Assembly: GCA_045538075.1 (NCBI GenBank)
Contig: JAZSQT010000136.1
Coordinates: 1-6,159, forward strand
Length of the DNA: 6,159 bases
Direction: 5' to 3'
Source of the DNA: JAZSQT01 sp045538075
GTDB lineage: Bacteria > Chrysiogenota > Deferribacteres > Deferribacterales > Mucispirillaceae
In this document: positions 6,008-6,159 of the stretch, in pieces
Layout: each line of letters begins with the position of its first letter
Numbering within the stretch: position 1 is the first letter of the stretch
The notes under the pieces: model-generated
What the model saw: only the letters and a program-made list of their open reading frames with translations
Told to the model about the DNA's origin: nothing
Database searches by the model: none
Position numbers and translations under genes: made by a program

Positions 6008-6159
6008 CAAAATAATATAAAAAATTTCTATATTTATATACTTGTTTCGGTGTAAAGGTTATTTCAATATTAACTTTCCTAAAGAACACAATTTTTTCTC
6101 CAGAAGTAAAAGCATTCCATATATTTATTCAATAAGGTCGTTAACTCGCTTACGCTCGG
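6008..6159. other. AT-rich DNA after the repeat array, no gene recognised
   Basis: The first bases (to about 6030) look like a decayed copy of the array linker. No credible reading frame is seen on either strand. A minus-strand GTG near 6089 has a GGAG-like sequence before it, but its frame runs straight into the repeats. The last 20 bases (GTTAACTCGCTTACGCTCGG) are noticeably richer in G+C than what precedes them and may be the edge of another element cut off by the window end. Confidence 0.5.

Noticed and set aside
5883..6089. Minus-strand open frame of 68 codons with a GGAG-like sequence before a GTG start
   Set aside because: About half of it is repeat unit 4 read backwards. The rest has no recognisable domain and the start codon is weak.

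Overview
The window holds one complete operon for a membrane-bound, periplasm-facing [NiFe] uptake hydrogenase of the E. coli hydrogenase-2 (Hyb) type. It is followed by a strong intrinsic terminator and an array of palindromic intergenic repeats. The DNA is AT-rich, roughly one third G+C by eye. Two subunits carry twin-arginine signals, and the operon has the order small subunit, ferredoxin-like subunit, NrfD-like membrane subunit, large subunit. This fits an anaerobic or microaerophilic Gram-negative bacterium that makes a quinone, for example a low-GC member of the Deferribacterota, Desulfobacterota or a similar lineage. The species cannot be named from this sequence.

Layout. 1-397 is a very AT-rich leader with no convincing gene. 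It contains a TCACG-N6-CGTGA inverted repeat that could be an operator. 398-1501 is hybO, the small electron-transfer subunit with a Tat signal and a C-terminal membrane anchor. 1488-2498 is hybA, a Tat-exported protein with four [4Fe-4S] motifs, overlapping hybO by 14 nt. 2498-3688 is hybB, a ten-helix NrfD/PsrC-family quinone-reactive protein, overlapping hybA by 1 nt. 3724-5394 is hybC, the [NiFe] catalytic subunit, starting 35 nt after hybB. A GGCTGG...CCAGCC hairpin with a T-rich tail at 5409-5440 closes the operon. 5504-6007 is an array of four palindromic units of 80-101 bp with conserved 47-bp linkers. 6008-6159 is unassigned AT-rich DNA.

How the genes work together. HybC splits H2 at the Ni-Fe site. 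Electrons pass through the three Fe-S clusters of HybO, then the clusters of HybA, to HybB and the membrane quinone pool. HybC has no signal peptide and should be exported as a folded complex with HybO through the Tat system. The HybC precursor still carries the 15-residue C-terminal tail that a HybD-type protease must remove. Neither that protease nor any hyp maturation gene is in the window, so maturation must be encoded elsewhere. Cluster ligands indicate a standard oxygen-sensitive enzyme, not the oxygen-tolerant six-cysteine type.

The least ordinary part is the repeat array. Its right-hand hairpin changes sequence between units while keeping self-complementarity, its central loop is duplicated in two units, and its linkers are conserved in length and sequence. 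Other items for a second look are an extra cysteine beside the medial cluster of HybO and a GC-rich palindrome at the hybO/hybA junction.
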